64,000 nt of DNA from Hyphomonas oceanitis SCH89 (GCF_000685295.1 NZ_ARYL01000003.1:124001-188000), one strand, 5' to 3'. Shown: positions 33,476-42,495, counted from the stretch's first letter. A program made the numbers and translations. The notes: a model not told the origin generated them from the letters alone.

Positions 33476-35029
33476 ATGAATAGATTTGCCAGCGCGGGCA
33501 GTGTGCTCGCGATTCTGGGTGCAGTGGCGTTTCCGGGCGTTGCCGCCGCAGATTGCACGAGGGTAGGTGCCCCCGCCGCAACCGAGATCATCGTTTTTGG
33601 CAACGCTGAATGCACAGGTCCGAAAGAGACATACAAGTTGGGACGCCATGCGCGTCTCGAGGGCTGGAGCGACGAGATATCGTCGATGAAGGTCGGCCGC
33701 AACGTGAAGGTCACAATCTACATTGACCGTGACCTGGGGCCAAAGGCTGATTCCGCGACGCTATGGGGCGGGAATTATCCGCACATGCAATGGTTCGGCG
33801 ATGCGATCAGCTCGCTTGAGATTTCTGCGGCCGGAGATGGCCCGACTATTACCATGTATGAGCATCCGCAGACTGAGAATACCAAGCCGAACCAGACGAT
33901 TCACACTGTTGGCCTTGGCAACTATAATCAGAGCCCGAAAAAGCATGAGCTGCTACTGGCCGACCTTATGTCTTCCATCCGTATTCCGGCGGGCGTGAAG
34001 GTTACGCTTTATGACGGTCACAATTTCGAAAGCCAGAATGAGGTCTTTGATGGCGGTAGCAATGGCCTTGATCTGAACTTGCTGAAGGAGGGCTGGGATG
34101 ACCGGGTATCGAGCCTGAAAGTCGAACGCCTGGGCTATGAGATGTACAAGGTGGATACCTGGAAAGAAGCCGAGACGAACGCAGGCTCTGACAAGGAAAT
34201 GATCGGCGGTTCGAACGTCTGCAAAAACGATGTGAACGCAACGAACCCAATTACGTGTACCCTCGAGATTTCGTATTCAGAAACGAAGAGCAGCTCCTTT
34301 TCATGGAACCAGAATACGTCGGTGACCGTGGGCGTTTCGCTGGCCTCCAGCGCATCCGTCGAAGTGCCGGGTGTCGGTGCCGCCGGTAGCGAGCTGACAG
34401 TGAGTACTGAATTGGCGCAGTCCTTTGGTACCGATTCCAGCAAGGGTGAAGAGACGTCCAAGGCGATCACCGCATCCCAGGAAGTGACGGTTCTGCCGGG
34501 TGAGGAAATCAAGGCCTCGGTTATGGGGCGCAAGAACACAAAGACATTTTACCCGCGCTATCACTACCGCCCCGAAGGCAGTAAAACGGAAGCGAATGCC
34601 TACACACGCAACGGTACAATCACCGTCGATATGTTCGCTGAGGTCGAGACTGATACGAAGGTGATCAAGAACGCCGTGACGCGCAACAGTGCGGCGATCC
34701 CGTCCATCACGCGCGGTTCGGCGTTGGAGGTCAACAAGAAGTATTTCACGAAGGCCAAGAATTACTACGTGGTGCTGCAGGATGACGGAAACCTCGTTGT
34801 TTATGACAAGGGTGATGCGTTCGTATGGGGAAGCCATAATGACGCGCAGGCGCCTCTCAACGGCAAGAGCGCCGAGCTTCAGATGTCCGGCAATTTTGTT
34901 CTTCTGGATGCGCGGGATAATATCATTTGGCAAACCGGTGTCGAGAATCCGCAAGCCGTTCTTGCGATCGAGAACCGCCAGCTGAAGGTGCTTGACCAGA
35001 GCAACCAGACGCTCTGGCCGAAACAATAG
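33476..35029 (+). CDS. Exported beta/gamma-crystallin, aerolysin-like and bulb-lectin fusion protein
   Basis: A 517-residue protein. Residues 1-26 are a signal peptide (ending GVAAA/DC). Residues 36-217 hold four Greek-key motifs, each ending in a beta/gamma-crystallin type signature (SDEISS, GDAISS, ADLMSS, DDRVSS); the last fits the calcium-binding consensus (N/D)(N/D)XX(S/T)S. Residues 250-395 are Ser/Thr-rich alternating strands with a Gly/Ala/Ser-rich loop and the VTVLPGEEIKASV stretch, resembling the aerolysin/ETX-MTX2 pore-forming module. Residues 425-517 are a bulb-type lectin domain with the intact mannose motif QDDGNLVVY and two degenerate sites. A secreted pore-forming toxin guided by sugar binding is inferred. 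AGGGA precedes the ATG, and a terminator follows the stop. Confidence 0.85.
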   Translation: MNRFASAGSVLAILGAVAFPGVAAADCTRVGAPAATEIIVFGNAECTGPKETYKLGRHARLEGWSDEISSMKVGRNVKVTIYIDRDLGPKADSATLWGGNYPHMQWFGDAISSLEISAAGDGPTITMYEHPQTENTKPNQTIHTVGLGNYNQSPKKHELLLADLMSSIRIPAGVKVTLYDGHNFESQNEVFDGGSNGLDLNLLKEGWDDRVSSLKVERLGYEMYKVDTWKEAETNAGSDKEMIGGSNVCKNDVNATNPITCTLEISYSETKSSSFSWNQNTSVTVGVSLASSASVEVPGVGAAGSELTVSTELAQSFGTDSSKGEETSKAITASQEVTVLPGEEIKASVMGRKNTKTFYPRYHYRPEGSKTEANAYTRNGTITVDMFAEVETDTKVIKNAVTRNSAAIPSITRGSALEVNKKYFTKAKNYYVVLQDDGNLVVYDKGDAFVWGSHNDAQAPLNGKSAELQMSGNFVLLDARDNIIWQTGVENPQAVLAIENRQLKVLDQSNQTLWPKQ

Positions 35030-35063
35030 AACCAGAGGGCCGATCCGTGCCTGTTACATGATT

Positions 35064-35103
35064 GGGGCGCATCGAGGCCATTGGCCATGATGCGCCCCTT
35101 TTT
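35064..35103 (+). terminator. Rho-independent terminator
   Basis: GGGGCGCAT at 35064-35072 pairs perfectly with ATGCGCCCC at 35090-35098. The loop carries its own small GGCC hairpin, and TTTTT follows. It lies 35 bases after the crystallin/aerolysin/lectin gene and should end its transcript. Confidence 0.85.
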
Positions 35104-35288
35104 AATTTCAGAGGTTGGCGGCGCTTGTGGTGCGCTGATTTTCCCACATTACAGATCAGTATACATTACGAAAAATTGTGGCTGGTTTGCGCGTATAGTG
35201 ATGATTTCGTGCTGTTCGCGCCTCGACATTGGGGCGTCGATGCGGTGAGCTGTGCGTCCTTGTAGCGCGTGATGATGGAGGACCCGCG

Positions 35289-35762
35289 ATGAATGTGGTC
35301 CGGAATATATGTGTGGCGGCGATGGTGTTGGGTCTTGGGGCCTGTGCGAGCGCACCGCGAAGCCTCAATGACAATCTGATTGTGCCGGGTGAGCGGGTTG
35401 GCGATGTCAAATTGGGGATGACGCTGTTCGAGCTGTTCGCGGCGAAGGGCAATCCGCGCAAGACGACGCCGATACCGAATACGCGGGCGACGACCTATTT
35501 CTATGACGGGCTGACAGTAGCGGCCGACGACAATGTGTACTGGATCATCGCGGATGATCCGAGCTATCGCACCGATGTTGGCGTTGGGCCCGGCGCCGAG
35601 CAGATCCTGGCGCGCGGTGCCTATGGCAAGCCGAAATGCGTGGTGACGCAGGAAGATGTCACGCTCTATGGCTATGGCGACATCTATTTCGACGTGGATA
35701 ATGTGTCGGGCAAGGTGAAGGATGTGGGCATTCAGCGGGATTCGCAGGCTTGCGACGGGTGA
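35289..35762 (+). CDS. Hypothetical lipoprotein (SmpA/OmlA-like pattern)
   Basis: A 157-residue protein with a signal and lipobox (LGLGAC). The mature part begins PGERVGDVKLGMTLFELFAAKGNP, a pattern reminiscent of the SmpA/OmlA (BamE-like) fold, where a GMT turn begins a helix; similarity is faint. Two cysteines lie in the C-terminal half (PKCVV and QACDG). It is probably anchored in the outer or inner membrane. GGAGGA about seven bases upstream fixes the start at 35289. Function unknown. Confidence 0.75.
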   Translation: MNVVRNICVAAMVLGLGACASAPRSLNDNLIVPGERVGDVKLGMTLFELFAAKGNPRKTTPIPNTRATTYFYDGLTVAADDNVYWIIADDPSYRTDVGVGPGAEQILARGAYGKPKCVVTQEDVTLYGYGDIYFDVDNVSGKVKDVGIQRDSQACDG

Positions 35763-35786
35763 ACGCGCAAGGATAGCGCGACGGGT

Positions 35787-35824
35787 GGTGGGTATCGCTT
35801 CGCTCAACCCACCCTACCGTTTTT
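35787..35824 (+). terminator. Terminator built from a dispersed-repeat-like hairpin
   Basis: GGTGGGT (35787-35793) pairs with ACCCACC (35807-35813) around a loop reading atcgcttcgctca, followed by CTACCGTTTTT. This GGTGGGT...CCCACC hairpin with a GCTTCGC loop recalls a widespread dispersed repeat in bacteria; here it can serve as terminator for the lipoprotein gene. Confidence 0.7.
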
Positions 35825-35907
35825 AAGACCTATTGGGGCGAAAGGGTTTGAACTCCTTCGGGGGATGCGGCAGCTTGCGGGCAGCCAGACATTACCGGAG
35901 TTGCCCT

Positions 35908-38439
35908 ATGCGCCTTGTTGCCGCCCTCGCCATTGCTGCCCTTTCATTCCTGCCACCTGCCTGTGCGGCGCAGCCGAAAGCGTCTGTGGCGGCTGAGGCG
36001 CCGGCGTCGGGAGACTGGGGCGTGGCGACCAAGGGGCTGAAGCAGAGCGAGGGCTTTCTTGATCTCTATGTCGACGCCAAGGGCGGTCGCGTGCTGGCGG
36101 CGTTTCCAGCGCCGGATGGGGACGGGCTGTCGCTGCGGGCGATCCATTCGGCAGGGCTGACGGCGGGGCTCGGCTCCAATCCCATCGGGCTGAACCGGGG
36201 CTATTTCGACGAGGGCGGCATTCTTGCGTTCCGACGTGTCGGCAAGAAGCTGGTCGCGGAGAAAGAGAACTGGACCTACCGGGCGAGCGCGGACAATCCG
36301 CTGGAGCGCAAGGCGGTGCGGGAATCCTTTGCGCGGTCTTTCCTCTGGTCGGGCGATATCATTGCGGAAGGTGCGGACGGCGCGCTGCTGGTGGACCTGT
36401 CGGGCTTCCTGACGCGGGACGCGCTGGACGTGCGCGGGGCGCTGCAGGCGAATGAGGAAGGCGGCAGCTTTGCGATTGCCGAAGACCGCACGATGCCGGA
36501 CACGGGCGCGGCCTTTGCCTTTCCGGACAATGTGGAATTCGATGCCTTCCTGACGCTGACAAGCGACGAGCCAAAATCGCAGGTGCGGGCGACCGCAGCG
36601 GATGCGCGGGCCTTCACGCTGGTGCAGCACCAGTCGCTGGTGCGCCTGCCGGACGATGGTTATACGCCGCGCGCGTTTGATCCGCGCAGCGGAGCGATTG
36701 ATGTGGGCTTCTATGATTTCTCGGCGCCGCTTTCGGGGCAGGTGCGCCAGTCTTTCGCCCGGCGTTTCCGGCTGGAGAAGCAGGACCCGACAGCGGCGAG
36801 CAGCCCGGCGAAGACGCCGCTGGTATTCTATGTGGATTCCGGCGCGCCGGAGGAGATCCGCAACGCGCTGATGGAGGGCACGTCCTGGTGGGCGGATGCC
36901 TTTGCGGCGGCGGGCTTTCCGGATTCATTCGAGGTGAAGGTTCTGCCGGAGGGCGCGCATCCGCTGGACGTGCGTTACAATGTGATCCAGTGGACGCACC
37001 GGCAGACGCGAGGCTGGAGCTATGGCGGCGGTGTGTATGATCCGCGTACAGGCGAGATGCTGAAGGCGAATGTCATTCTCGGCAGCCAGCGCGTGCGGCA
37101 GGACCGGATGATTTTTGAAGGCCTCGGCGGCACGGCGAAGACGGGCACGGGCGAGGCGGACGATCCGGTGGAGCTGGCGCTTGACCGTATTCGCCAGCTG
37201 GCCGCGCATGAAGTAGGCCACACGCTGGGCTTTGCGCATAATTTTGCGGCCTCGGCGAATGACCGGGCCTCTGTGATGGATTATCCGGCGCCGCTGGTGA
37301 CGGCGAAGGCGGATGGGACGCTGGACTTCTCACAGGCCTATGCCGAGGGCATTGGCGCGTGGGACAAGGTGGCGGCGCGCTGGCTGTATGGGCAGTACGC
37401 ACCGGGCAGCGATGCGGGCGCCGAAGGCAGCAAGGTGCTGAGCGCGGCCTATGCGAGTGGGCTGCGCTTCGTGGATGATCCGCAGGCGCGGGGCACGGGC
37501 ACGAGCCACCCCTATGCGAGCGTGTGGGACAATGGAAACGATCCGATTGCGGCGCTGGGCGAGACGATGCGTGTGCGGAAAATAGCGCTCGCGAAATTCG
37601 GGTTGGGCGACATTCGGCCGGGCCAGCCGACGTTTGACCTGCGCGCGGTGCTGGTGCCGGTTTATCTTTATCACCGGTATGAAGTGGCGGCAGCGGCGAA
37701 GTCCGTTGGCGGGTATGACTTCCAGTATGCGGTGAATGGGGATGGCGGCGGACGCGGCATGCCGGTGCCTGCTGATCGGCAACGCGAGGCCCTGGCTGCG
37801 CTGGTAGCGACGCTGGACCCGGCTGCGCTCGACCTGCCAGATGCGACATTGAACCTGTTGAACACGCCGCTCGATTCCTTCTTCGGGACGGATAGCGGCG
37901 CGGAATATTTCAACGGGGAGACGGGCGCGATGTTCGACCTGCTGGCGGCGGCGGATACGGCGGCGTCAACGACGCTGGGCGCGCTGCTGCATCCGGCGCG
38001 GGCGGCGCGGCTGGTGGAGACGGCGCGGCGTGAGCCCGGCGCGCTGACCTATGGCAAGGTGCTGGGCGCAATTGAAGGCGCGGTGTTCATGGCGCCGGGA
38101 GCGCCGCGGCAGGCCACGATCCTGCACCGCGAGCAGGTGCGCTATGTGTCGACGCTGATAGATCTGGCGGCGGGCGGCAAGGCGACGCCGGAAGTGGTGG
38201 CCGAGACGAATGGCTATCTGATGGCGCTGGGCCAGAAGCTGGAGAAGCCGGTGGCGGGAACGGATACGGCGACGCGGACCGATCTGGTGCGGCGGATTGC
38301 GGCGCATCTGGCGCGGCCAGCCGAGGCCTATATGCCGGGCGCGAAAGGCACGAATGTGCCGCCGGGCAGCCCGATTGGCGGTGGCAGCGCGGAAGAATGC
38401 TGGCACTGCGATACGGCGCTGCTGGCGGCGGGCCGGTAG
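35908..38439 (+). CDS. Large exported zinc metalloprotease (DUF5117/met-zincin type)
   Basis: An 843-residue protein with a signal peptide (RLVAALAIAALSFLPPACA). A beta-rich N-terminal domain (residues 40-290) starts KGLKQSEGFLDLYVDAKGGRVL. The zincin catalytic motif HEVGHTLGFAHN has His434, Glu435, His438 and His444, followed by the met-turn SVMDYP. A helical C-terminal domain completes it. This is the DUF5117/DUF5118 met-zincin architecture of periplasmic or secreted peptidases. CGGAG before ATG 35908 supports the start. Substrates are unknown. Confidence 0.93.
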   Translation: MRLVAALAIAALSFLPPACAAQPKASVAAEAPASGDWGVATKGLKQSEGFLDLYVDAKGGRVLAAFPAPDGDGLSLRAIHSAGLTAGLGSNPIGLNRGYFDEGGILAFRRVGKKLVAEKENWTYRASADNPLERKAVRESFARSFLWSGDIIAEGADGALLVDLSGFLTRDALDVRGALQANEEGGSFAIAEDRTMPDTGAAFAFPDNVEFDAFLTLTSDEPKSQVRATAADARAFTLVQHQSLVRLPDDGYTPRAFDPRSGAIDVGFYDFSAPLSGQVRQSFARRFRLEKQDPTAASSPAKTPLVFYVDSGAPEEIRNALMEGTSWWADAFAAAGFPDSFEVKVLPEGAHPLDVRYNVIQWTHRQTRGWSYGGGVYDPRTGEMLKANVILGSQRVRQDRMIFEGLGGTAKTGTGEADDPVELALDRIRQLAAHEVGHTLGFAHNFAASANDRASVMDYPAPLVTAKADGTLDFSQAYAEGIGAWDKVAARWLYGQYAPGSDAGAEGSKVLSAAYASGLRFVDDPQARGTGTSHPYASVWDNGNDPIAALGETMRVRKIALAKFGLGDIRPGQPTFDLRAVLVPVYLYHRYEVAAAAKSVGGYDFQYAVNGDGGGRGMPVPADRQREALAALVATLDPAALDLPDATLNLLNTPLDSFFGTDSGAEYFNGETGAMFDLLAAADTAASTTLGALLHPARAARLVETARREPGALTYGKVLGAIEGAVFMAPGAPRQATILHREQVRYVSTLIDLAAGGKATPEVVAETNGYLMALGQKLEKPVAGTDTATRTDLVRRIAAHLARPAEAYMPGAKGTNVPPGSPIGGGSAEECWHCDTALLAAGR

Positions 38440-38523
38440 GCGAATTGTGCGCTTGCCTGCTGCCGCGTCTGGAGTAGGCTGATCCCGCAAGACCGGGTGA
38501 AGCCGGCGGATCGGGAGAGACCT

Positions 38524-39363
38524 ATGCATATCGAGACATTGCCCGGCGTGGGCGCGGAGATTACGGGCGTGGACCTGCGCAAGGTGACGGACGGGGAGTT
38601 TGATGCGCTCCGGCAGGCCTATGCCGATCATGGCGTGATCTTCTTCCGCGACCAGGACCTAAGCGAGGAAGACCATATCGCCTTTGCCGAGCGCTGGGCG
38701 CCGATCAATGTGAACCGGTTCTTCGCGGCGCATCCAAAGTATCCGCAGATCGCCATGGTGGCCAAGGAGGCCGACCAGAAGGACAATATTGGCGGTGGCT
38801 GGCATACCGACCATTCCTATGACGAGATCCCGGCGATGGGATCGATCCTTGTGGCGCGCGTGTTGCCGGAGAGCGGCGGCGATACGTTCTTTGCCAGCAT
38901 GTACCGCGCCTATGAAACTCTGGACGATGAGACCAAGGCCGAGATCGAGGGCCGGCGCGCCGTGCATTCGGCCAAGCAGATTTTCGGGTCGCAGGGGCAG
39001 ACGTATTACAACAAGACAGATGCAGGCGGCGAGCGGATCGGCAATGCGGCGGCGGCTGACGTGCTGGACGATGTGGTGCACCCGATGGTCATCACGCACC
39101 CGTTGAGTGGCAAGAAGGCACTTTATGTGAACCCGGCTTTTACGGTGGGCATTGCGGGGCGGACGCAGGAGGCGGCGATGCCATTGCTGGCGAAACTGTA
39201 TGCGCATGCGATGAATATGGAGAATGCGTACCGGTTCAGCTGGAAGCCGGGATCGGTGGCTTTCTGGGACAACCGCTCAACCTGGCACTGGGCGCTGAAT
39301 GATTATCACGGCCAGCGGCGCATCATGCACCGCATCACGCTGGAAGGCTGCGCGCTGAACTAG
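38524..39363 (+). CDS. TauD/TfdA-family 2-oxoglutarate dioxygenase
   Basis: A 279-residue Fe(II)/2-oxoglutarate oxygenase. GGGWHTDHSYDEIPAMGSIL holds the HxD pair of iron ligands, and the C-terminal SVAFWDNRSTWHWALNDYHGQRRIMHRITLEG provides the distal histidine and the arginine that binds 2-oxoglutarate. Substrates in the family include taurine and aryloxyalkanoates; none can be named here. GGGAG supports the ATG. Its end overlaps the convergent PilZ gene by four bases. Confidence 0.94.
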   Translation: MHIETLPGVGAEITGVDLRKVTDGEFDALRQAYADHGVIFFRDQDLSEEDHIAFAERWAPINVNRFFAAHPKYPQIAMVAKEADQKDNIGGGWHTDHSYDEIPAMGSILVARVLPESGGDTFFASMYRAYETLDDETKAEIEGRRAVHSAKQIFGSQGQTYYNKTDAGGERIGNAAAADVLDDVVHPMVITHPLSGKKALYVNPAFTVGIAGRTQEAAMPLLAKLYAHAMNMENAYRFSWKPGSVAFWDNRSTWHWALNDYHGQRRIMHRITLEGCALN

Positions 39364-39629
39364 TCTTCTATGGGGACGGCGTTGGCGAACTCGACCCCGG
39401 TCTCGCTGCCGCTCTGCCAGCGGCGAATGCAGGTGCGGGGGGTCTTGAAATGCGGCATGCGCATGGTGAAGCGTTCGGGCAGGTCAGCGCCTTCGGGCGT
39501 GACGATGCGGGCGCCGCCGGGCGAGACATCGCGGATTTCGCAACTCAGGCGCTTGAACAGGCCTAGTTTGATGACGCCGGTTCCGGTAATCGGCTTTCGG
39601 CCGCCCCTGCGATTTGGTGTCGTATCCAT
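39360..39629 (-). CDS. PilZ domain protein
   Basis: An 89-residue single-domain protein. The start RRGGRKPITGTGVIKLG and the DVSPGGARIVTPEGADLP segment match the PilZ fold, but the N-terminal RxxxR is weak (GGRKPI), so c-di-GMP binding is uncertain. GAGGA six bases upstream supports the start. It stands alone on the minus strand, convergent with the dioxygenase. Confidence 0.8.
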   Translation of the reverse strand: MDTTPNRRGGRKPITGTGVIKLGLFKRLSCEIRDVSPGGARIVTPEGADLPERFTMRMPHFKTPRTCIRRWQSGSETGVEFANAVPIED

Positions 39630-39763
39630 GACGGCTCCTCGGGGACGCCGCGTGCCTGTATTGGTGCGTCCACAAGTATATATGCCAGAAACTGGTAAAC
39701 AGATTGTCCTGTATTGATGGTCGTTTTAAAGCATTCGCATAAGAGAAGAAAAAGGAAAGCCAG

Positions 39764-40825
39764 ATGACTGAAGACGTCAGGATCGAAGTTCACAAAGGCT
39801 TGGGCCGTATTACACTGACCCGGCCATCTGCGCTGCACGCGCTGAATGCGCCCATGTGCGAGACCATCCTGTCGGCGCTGGAGCGCTGGGCGGAGGATCC
39901 CACGGTTCATCTGGTCATGGTGGAGCATGAAGAGGGCACGCGCGGCTTCTGCGCCGGCGGCGACATACGCATGCTTGCGGAAAGCGGCGCGGGGGATGCC
40001 AGCGAGGCGCGTGCCTTTTTCAATGTCGAGTACCGGATGAATGCCGCGCTGAAGACATTCCCGAAGCCTGTGCTGGCGATCATGGACGGCGTGACAATGG
40101 GCGGGGGCGTGGGCCTTTCGGTGCACGGCTCGCACCGGGTGGCGACGGAGCGGACGCTGTTCGCCATGCCGGAGACGGGGATTGGCCTGTTCCCGGATGT
40201 GGGCGGTGGCTGGTTCCTGCCGCGCCTCAGCGGGGCGCTCGGCACATGGCTGGCGCTGACAGGCGCGCGGCTGAAGGGCAGTGACGTCGCAGCGGCGCGG
40301 GTGGCGACGCATTTCATACCGTCAGAACTGATCGGCAATTTGAGGAAGCAGATTGAAGGCGCTGACTTCTCGGTGGACGCAGCGAACCTGCTGAACGAGA
40401 TCCTGCGGACGCTGACGCATGCCGTGACGGACGCGACCTATGGCCCGCATGTCGACGTGATGGATCGCTGCTTTGCGCTGGATACAGTGGAGGCGATCGT
40501 GGCAGCGCTGGAGGCCGATGGAGGCGAGTGGGCGCGCGAGCAGCTGGCTGTGATGAAGACCAAGTCGCCCGAGACCATGAAAGTGGCCCTGCGCCAGCTG
40601 CGTGAGGGCGCTGCGGCGGAGACGTTCGAGGACAATATGCGGATGGAATACCGCATTGGCTGGCGCAAGGTGCAGAGCGCCGACTTCCTTGAGGGCGTGC
40701 GGGCGGTGATCGTGGACAAGGATAATGCGCCCAAATGGTCGCCCGCGCGTCTGGAGGATGTCGGCGTGGCGGATGTGGCGCGCTATTTCGAGCCGCTTGG
40801 GGCGGACGAACTCGAATTCGACTGA
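39764..40825 (+). CDS. Enoyl-CoA hydratase/isomerase-family, 3-hydroxyisobutyryl-CoA hydrolase-like
   Basis: A 353-residue crotonase-fold enzyme. The oxyanion-hole segments are FCAGGDIRML and MDGVTMGGGVGLSVHGSHRVATERTLFAMPETGIGLFPDVGG, which reads as in 3-hydroxyisobutyryl-CoA hydrolase (HIBCH), with the longer C-terminal region of that subgroup. It would hydrolyse 3-hydroxyisobutyryl-CoA in valine breakdown, upstream of a dehydrogenase like that at 9623. AAGGAAAG precedes the ATG. Confidence 0.92.
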   Translation: MTEDVRIEVHKGLGRITLTRPSALHALNAPMCETILSALERWAEDPTVHLVMVEHEEGTRGFCAGGDIRMLAESGAGDASEARAFFNVEYRMNAALKTFPKPVLAIMDGVTMGGGVGLSVHGSHRVATERTLFAMPETGIGLFPDVGGGWFLPRLSGALGTWLALTGARLKGSDVAAARVATHFIPSELIGNLRKQIEGADFSVDAANLLNEILRTLTHAVTDATYGPHVDVMDRCFALDTVEAIVAALEADGGEWAREQLAVMKTKSPETMKVALRQLREGAAAETFEDNMRMEYRIGWRKVQSADFLEGVRAVIVDKDNAPKWSPARLEDVGVADVARYFEPLGADELEFD

Positions 40826-40897
40826 TCGAGCGGTTTGGGGTGGACAACCGGCTGCTCCCTCGGTCAAGAACGACGCGGCAGCTGATGGAGCGATTCA

Positions 40898-41602
40898 ATG
40901 CGTGGTGAGGTTTTGAAGGCAGATAGCCCTGACGGGGCAGGCTTGATCCTGGGTGAGGATGGGCAGCGTTACCAGTTCTCGCAGGTTCAGGTGCGCAATG
41001 GCTCGGTGCTGCAGGCGGGCCAAACCGTCGATTTCGTCAGCATGGGCGAGGAGGCGCGGGACATCTATGCGCTGGGCGCTGCGCCCGCGGCCGCACAAGC
41101 GGCGGCGGCGGCGCCTTATCCGGCGGCTCCAAGCATGCCGGCGCCTGCCTATGCTGCACCTGTTCCGCAGCCGAGCGACGGCCTGTGGACCTATTTCATA
41201 AGGGCGTTGACGAAGAACTTTGCCCAGTTCAATGGCCGGGCCCGCCGAGCGGAATACTGGGGCTATTTCCTGTTCGTGCTGATCACCTACTTCGTCGTCT
41301 TTATTATTGATGTCGTTCTGAGCCTGTCATTCTATGGAACGAGTGAATATGGCGACCCGAACATCGTTCCGGTCCTGACCATCCTGTTCTGGCTCTATAA
41401 TATACTTCCAGGCCTATCGATCAGCGTGAGGCGGTTGCATGACCAGGACCTGAGCGGCTGGCTCGTCCTGCTCAACCTCGTGCCCTATGTCGGTGGGTTC
41501 ATTCTTCTGGTCTTCATGTTCATGGACAGCAAGCCGGCCACCAACAAGCATGGGCCGAGCCCGAAGTATGCTGGTGCCATGACAGCCGATACATTCGCCT
41601 GA
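40898..41602 (+). CDS. DUF805 membrane protein with N-terminal cold-shock-like region
   Basis: A 234-residue protein. The first 60 residues (RGEVLKADSPDGAGLILGEDGQRYQFSQVQVRNG) form a small beta domain resembling an OB/cold-shock fold. A Pro/Ala linker follows, and then a DUF805 module with four membrane helices: FNGRARRAEYWGYFLFVLI and ISVRRLHDQDLSGWLVLLNL are its signature. The function is unknown. A terminator lies 40 bases after the stop. Confidence 0.88.
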   Translation: MRGEVLKADSPDGAGLILGEDGQRYQFSQVQVRNGSVLQAGQTVDFVSMGEEARDIYALGAAPAAAQAAAAAPYPAAPSMPAPAYAAPVPQPSDGLWTYFIRALTKNFAQFNGRARRAEYWGYFLFVLITYFVVFIIDVVLSLSFYGTSEYGDPNIVPVLTILFWLYNILPGLSISVRRLHDQDLSGWLVLLNLVPYVGGFILLVFMFMDSKPATNKHGPSPKYAGAMTADTFA

Positions 41603-41643
41603 CGCTGTATAAGTCTGCTTAACCAAGTATTGATGATGAATAG

Positions 41644-41676
41644 ATGGCCGCCTCCTTCGGGACGCGGCCATTTTTT
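41644..41676 (+). terminator. Rho-independent terminator
   Basis: ATGGCCGC (41644-41651) pairs with GCGGCCAT (41664-41671) with a 12-base loop and a run of six T. It ends the DUF805 transcript. Confidence 0.85.
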
Positions 41677-41859
41677 CGCGTGATGCGGGAGTTTTAGGGG
41701 TGTTTTGGGGCAAAAAGCCGTTTCGTCGCAGTAACGGTTAATGCATTCGGCCAAATGTTAACTCTCTTCACTTGAAAAAGACCTATGCTTATCAATTCAT
41801 TAGGAATGCCAGCGTAAATATACTCAAACTACAACAAAAGTTGAGTGATGGTGATACTA

Positions 41860-42354
41860 ATGATGATTTCTGAAATGCAGGAAACTGCACCCCTTTCCGT
41901 CGGCGAGTCTTTCCTCAAGTCTCTCTCCCTTCTTGAACAGGCGCACCGTCGTCTTCACAATGTCGTCAAGGACGATCTCGAGCGCGGTGGTGAACGGTCG
42001 CTGACCGGCGTCCAGGCTCTGCTGATCTATGAGATTGGCGATGACGAAGCTCCGGCTTCGGTCCTGCGGGCCCGTGGCGCCTTTGCCGGCACCAGCCTGT
42101 CGTACAACGTCAAGAAACTCCAGGAAGGCGGCTACCTGATCCAGACGCGTTCCGAGGATGACAAGCGTACGGTGACCTTGCGTCTGACCGAGCGTGGCCT
42201 GAAAGTGCGTGACCGCGTGGCTAACCTGTTCGAGAAGCAGGCTACCGCTCTTGAACCAACGGCGAGCGTGCGTCATGACGATCTCTCGCAGCTGAACAAG
42301 ACCATTTCGCGCCTTGAGCGCTTCTGGTCCGACCAGATCCGCTTCCGCCTCTAG
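41860..42354 (+). CDS. MarR-family regulator, LdtR-like
   Basis: About 164 residues. The winged helix-turn-helix spans the middle (LTGVQALLIYEIGDDEAPASVLRARGAFAGTSLSYNVKKLQEGGYLIQTRSEDDKRTVTLRLTERG in order), and the HRRLHNVVKDDLERGG helix plus VQALLIYEIGDDE closely resemble LdtR of rhizobia, a MarR protein that controls an L,D-transpeptidase and envelope stress. No L,D-transpeptidase gene is adjacent, so the role is inferred from similarity. The start is uncertain (ATG 41848, 41860, 41863 or 41875; none has a clear ribosome binding site). A strong terminator follows. Confidence 0.88.
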   Translation: MMISEMQETAPLSVGESFLKSLSLLEQAHRRLHNVVKDDLERGGERSLTGVQALLIYEIGDDEAPASVLRARGAFAGTSLSYNVKKLQEGGYLIQTRSEDDKRTVTLRLTERGLKVRDRVANLFEKQATALEPTASVRHDDLSQLNKTISRLERFWSDQIRFRL

Positions 42355-42382
42355 GCGAACGCCGCAATCTGCGTCTCCAAGT

Positions 42383-42413
42383 AAAAGCCCCTGCCGCATG
42401 GCGGGGGCTTTTT
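42383..42413 (+). terminator. Rho-independent terminator
   Basis: AAAAGCCCCTGCC (42383-42395) pairs with GGCGGGGGCTTTT (42400-42412, one G-T pair) around a GCAT loop, ending in a T-run. It terminates the MarR gene. Confidence 0.88.
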
Positions 42414-42435
42414 GCTGTGAGGGGCAGTTAGGTTA

Positions 42436-42466
42436 TTGACCTCAACCTTGGTTGAGGTCCGACAAG
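42436..42466 (+). promoter_or_regulatory. MerR/SoxR-type operator in the VOC gene promoter
   Basis: CCTCAACCTTGGTTGAGG (42440-42457) is an 18-base dyad whose outer CCTCAA/TTGAGG arms equal those of the SoxR box. It follows a -35 element TTGACC at 42436, and a weak -10 (GACAAG) sits 19 bases downstream, the long spacer typical of MerR-family promoters. The VOC gene starts at 42496. No MerR/SoxR gene is present in the window. Confidence 0.65.
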
Positions 42467-42495
42467 GCCATGTTTGAAACCACTGGAGAACAGAC

